The translations under genes and the position numbers were made by a program. Below, in pieces: positions 7,301 through 7,551 of a stretch of DNA of 7,551 nucleotides. Below the pieces are notes generated by a model. That model ran no database searches, was not told the origin of the DNA, and worked only from the letters and a program-made list of their open reading frames with translations. Each line of letters begins with the position of its first letter. Within the stretch, counting starts at the first letter, position 1. This stretch comes from Anaerolineae bacterium (GTDB lineage Bacteria > Chloroflexota > Anaerolineae > 4572-78 > J111), in contig JAGRBY010000356.1 in assembly GCA_020433835.1 (NCBI GenBank), positions 1 through 7,551 of the forward strand, written 5' to 3'.

Positions 7301-7551
7301 CCCAACTCCCTAACTCCACAAACTCTACAAACCCTACAAACTCCCTAACTCTAAAACTCTACTGGCAGCCCATCACCCAGCCGAGTGCCGATTACACCAC
7401 TTTTTTTCATCTGCGCGATGGTTCGAATCAAAATGTAGCGCAGAAGGACGCGCCCCCTGCCGCTGGTCGCTACCCTACCAGTCTGTGGGACACCGGCGAA
7501 ATCATCATCGATGCAATCACGCTGCCCCTCGACCAAATTGAGGCCGGACAG
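4360..7551 (+). CDS. GT-C-like multi-spanning glycosyltransferase with beta-sandwich repeat tail (3' end outside window)
   Basis: The frame is open for at least 1064 codons, from ATG 4360 to the window edge. An in-frame TAA at 4348-4350 means the start is ATG 4360 or ATG 4396; neither has a good ribosome binding site. A basic N-terminus precedes helix 1 (about 22-44). The following outer loop carries the acidic motif Glu48-Asp49-Glu50 with His53 and then WPPLYHL, as in lipid-linked-sugar GT-C enzymes (GT39/ArnT or DUF2142-like). Further helices lie at about 148-167, 208-226, 234-251, 257-291 (two), 308-328, 401-426, 428-451, 467-490 and 509-529. Asp232-Asp233 in MLGDDSL fits the second acidic site, and GQGRHILYP (463-471) matches the conserved late motif. 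Residues 530-1064+ are a soluble tail, probably extracellular, with three similar modules. Their LLG motifs are at 563, 802 and 953, their Trp-Gln at 583, 824 and 1002, and their G-x-Y...W-x-(S/T)-G at 617-627, 857-867 and 1036-1046. A different beta-rich domain (about 668-785) lies between modules 1 and 2. Repeat-coded stretches sit at about 181-206, 492-499 and 964-996. The sugar donor and acceptor are unknown. Confidence 0.8.
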   Translation, partial: MAKKGRRPPARSMSRRQLPPYTGLILVLLTFLTLTILHSIIVPITQGEDELAHYRYISFMAEHNRLPINNAEREQAWYRSDWPPLYHLIVGWSVTWLDTTRPHLKDVGESPRRRLVGDIFYPRLIIYTEDARWPWQDGILAWHIGRFISIAFATAALIFTYLTALELAQSTRLQGYKNQNHPTIQPSNHPTDSKNSTNSINFINSPPLLATLATALLAFTPRFLFSSAMLGDDSLFILLSAAFIWLLLRALRGDDRWWIYGLMGLLLGLSITTKYSTGLLPLAIVPVVWWRVRQTGLSWSQAMGRLAAAWLGVIVGVSWWFGWIGYYFNTIREDGLVFGLLSPLLASGPDVSMRRVFAFFGGGEFTGSLRPDAVAGGSFGAWWVYLFQTFWGVPILEHDPFFPWAYLGVLLFCVLCLVGLWWLWRFAPAPMCVTLGVLALIVALLMPFPILRYFLTFNILETGQGRHILYPAAQAIPLLLAMGWLVFVGGVKAKAEAKANLSRVRDRTRLSLLPVLPLLLWSLFQLVAMNRTYPDPLPVQTTTFDSASIPQPLKHNFNDDIQLLGYDFQPDPDQAIINLTLFWQALQPVDENVRTQVQLVDPDGQARFTWVSHPINGLYPTRAWDSGDVIRDELPLPLAAVPANSYNIQLNLLHEAEDTPLNAEPFSFIQFDLGKVQPIPQAATLSNGLEYRLWVGDRPVRSRQTLPLTWLPKTDTAVKWNLIDPNGATYAPVATGDATAIFIVEPHWPSGDYRLQLENEAIKTEPLFTVATEARLFALPPELASHPHWTPLEANFGNAIKLLGAALPVRKLEPGGVLPIELAWQSLAPVLPDAVTFAVLLDAEQQPFGSVDRYPSGFYSPMLWATGEVVPDSFSLAVQPDAPAGIYNLRVGLYHLIDEQPQSLLLFQDGQPTENSAVVLGPFKVGGPPPDLVIVNPAPQFVINQTLGEQITLLGYDIEPQPAVSHQPSANENQSTDNPTPQLPNSTNSTNPTNSLTLKLYWQPITQPSADYTTFFHLRDGSNQNVAQKDAPPAAGRYPTSLWDTGEIIIDAITLPLDQIEAGQ
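4385..4406 (+). other. GC-rich hairpin just inside the start of the 4360 gene
   Basis: CGGCGCGA (4385-4392) pairs perfectly with TCGCGCCG (4399-4406), giving an 8-bp stem with the 6-nt loop TCCATG. The loop contains the second in-frame ATG (4396-4398). A stable stem here could affect initiation at either start, but it may equally be chance in an Arg-rich N-terminus. Confidence 0.35.
4899..4977 (+). repeat. Intragenic tandem tract: four 8-bp units then five 9-bp units
   Basis: Bases 4899-4930 are four exact copies of CCATCCAA plus CC. They are followed without a gap by five 9-bp units: GACTCTAAA, AACTCTACA, AACTCCATA, AACTTTATA, AACTCCCCA (4933-4977). The 9-bp units are in codon phase and code Asp/Asn-Ser/Phe-x triplets (residues 192-206). 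The 8-bp block codes HPTIQPSN then HPT (181-191). The tract lies in the loop between predicted helices at 148-167 and 208-226, on the inner side if the N-terminus is inside. The preceding bases 4864-4898 are also of low complexity and may belong to it. Confidence 0.85.
5833..5856 (+). repeat. Intragenic 6-bp repeat coding Lys-Ala pairs
   Basis: Four hexamers in codon phase, AAGGCT, AAGGCT, GAGGCT and AAGGCA, code KAKAEAKA (residues 492-499). They lie in the short loop between the predicted helices at 467-490 and 509-529. This is a third low-complexity spot in the gene, with a unit different from the other two. Confidence 0.6.
7249..7353 (+). repeat. Intragenic tandem tract in tail module 3: 7-, 8- and 9-bp units
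   Basis: The tract starts with three heptamers (GTCAGCC, ATCAGCC, ATCAGCC at 7249-7269). Three 8-bp units follow at 7294-7317 (CCAACTCC, CCAACTCC, CTAACTCC). The 9-bp units in codon phase, overlapping the last 8-mer, are AACTCCACA, AACTCTACA, AACCCTACA and AACTCCCTA (7312-7347), coding NST, NST, NPT and NSL (residues 985-996). It falls between the LLGYD strand and the Trp-Gln strand of module 3, where modules 1 and 2 have only a short turn. Confidence 0.85.

Noticed and set aside
4942..7347. Asn-Ser-Thr repeats as N-glycosylation sites
   Set aside because: The first tract is in a predicted cytoplasmic loop and no oligosaccharyltransferase is in the window; the triplet is better explained by the shared 9-bp DNA unit.

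Overview
The window reads almost entirely on the + strand and looks like a chromosomal contig from an environmental bacterium. I suspect a Chloroflexota (Anaerolineae-like) lineage. The reasons are a very large GT-C-type membrane protein with an extracellular beta-sandwich tail, STAS fused to a metallo-beta-lactamase fold, and many degenerate 6-9 bp tandem repeats in both spacers and genes. This placement is inference; no marker gene settles it.

Layout. (1) 1-519: C-terminal part of an McrC-family restriction subunit, the edge of a possible defence locus lying to the left. (2) 565-2197: a DUF3052 gene and argJ, 4 nt apart and probably co-transcribed; argJ is the clearest metabolic gene here (arginine biosynthesis). 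(3) 2198-2975: a small gene of the Pfam 'Virulence_fact' family (2296-2616) lying between two spacer elements (about 2196-2258 and 2755-2826). Both elements are built of roughly 7-bp units that turn around and form long hairpins. (4) 2976-4301: a metallo-beta-lactamase-fold hydrolase fused to a C-terminal STAS domain whose phosphorylatable serine position is occupied by methionine. (5) 4360-7551, running off the right edge: one open frame of at least 1064 codons. It has about 10 membrane helices with GT-C glycosyltransferase motifs, then a tail with three copies of a beta-sandwich module.

The most interesting signal is the tandem-repeat material inside the last gene. Two tracts (4899-4977 and 7249-7353) are made of 7-, 8- and 9-bp units. 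Both end in the same 9-bp unit (about AACTCTACA), on the same strand and in the same reading frame, coding Asn-Ser-Thr-like triplets. Aligning the three tail modules shows that the second tract is a net insertion of about 28 residues at one precise point: the distance from the LLG motif to the Trp-Gln motif is 20 and 22 residues in modules 1 and 2 but 49 in module 3. The flanking distances are unchanged. The first tract lies in a loop between two membrane helices. The window therefore shows short tandem-repeat elements that occupy intergenic spacers and have also expanded inside a gene without breaking its frame.

Apart from the argJ/DUF3052 pair the genes show no common pathway. No RNA genes, CRISPR arrays, insertion sequences or convincing promoters were found.
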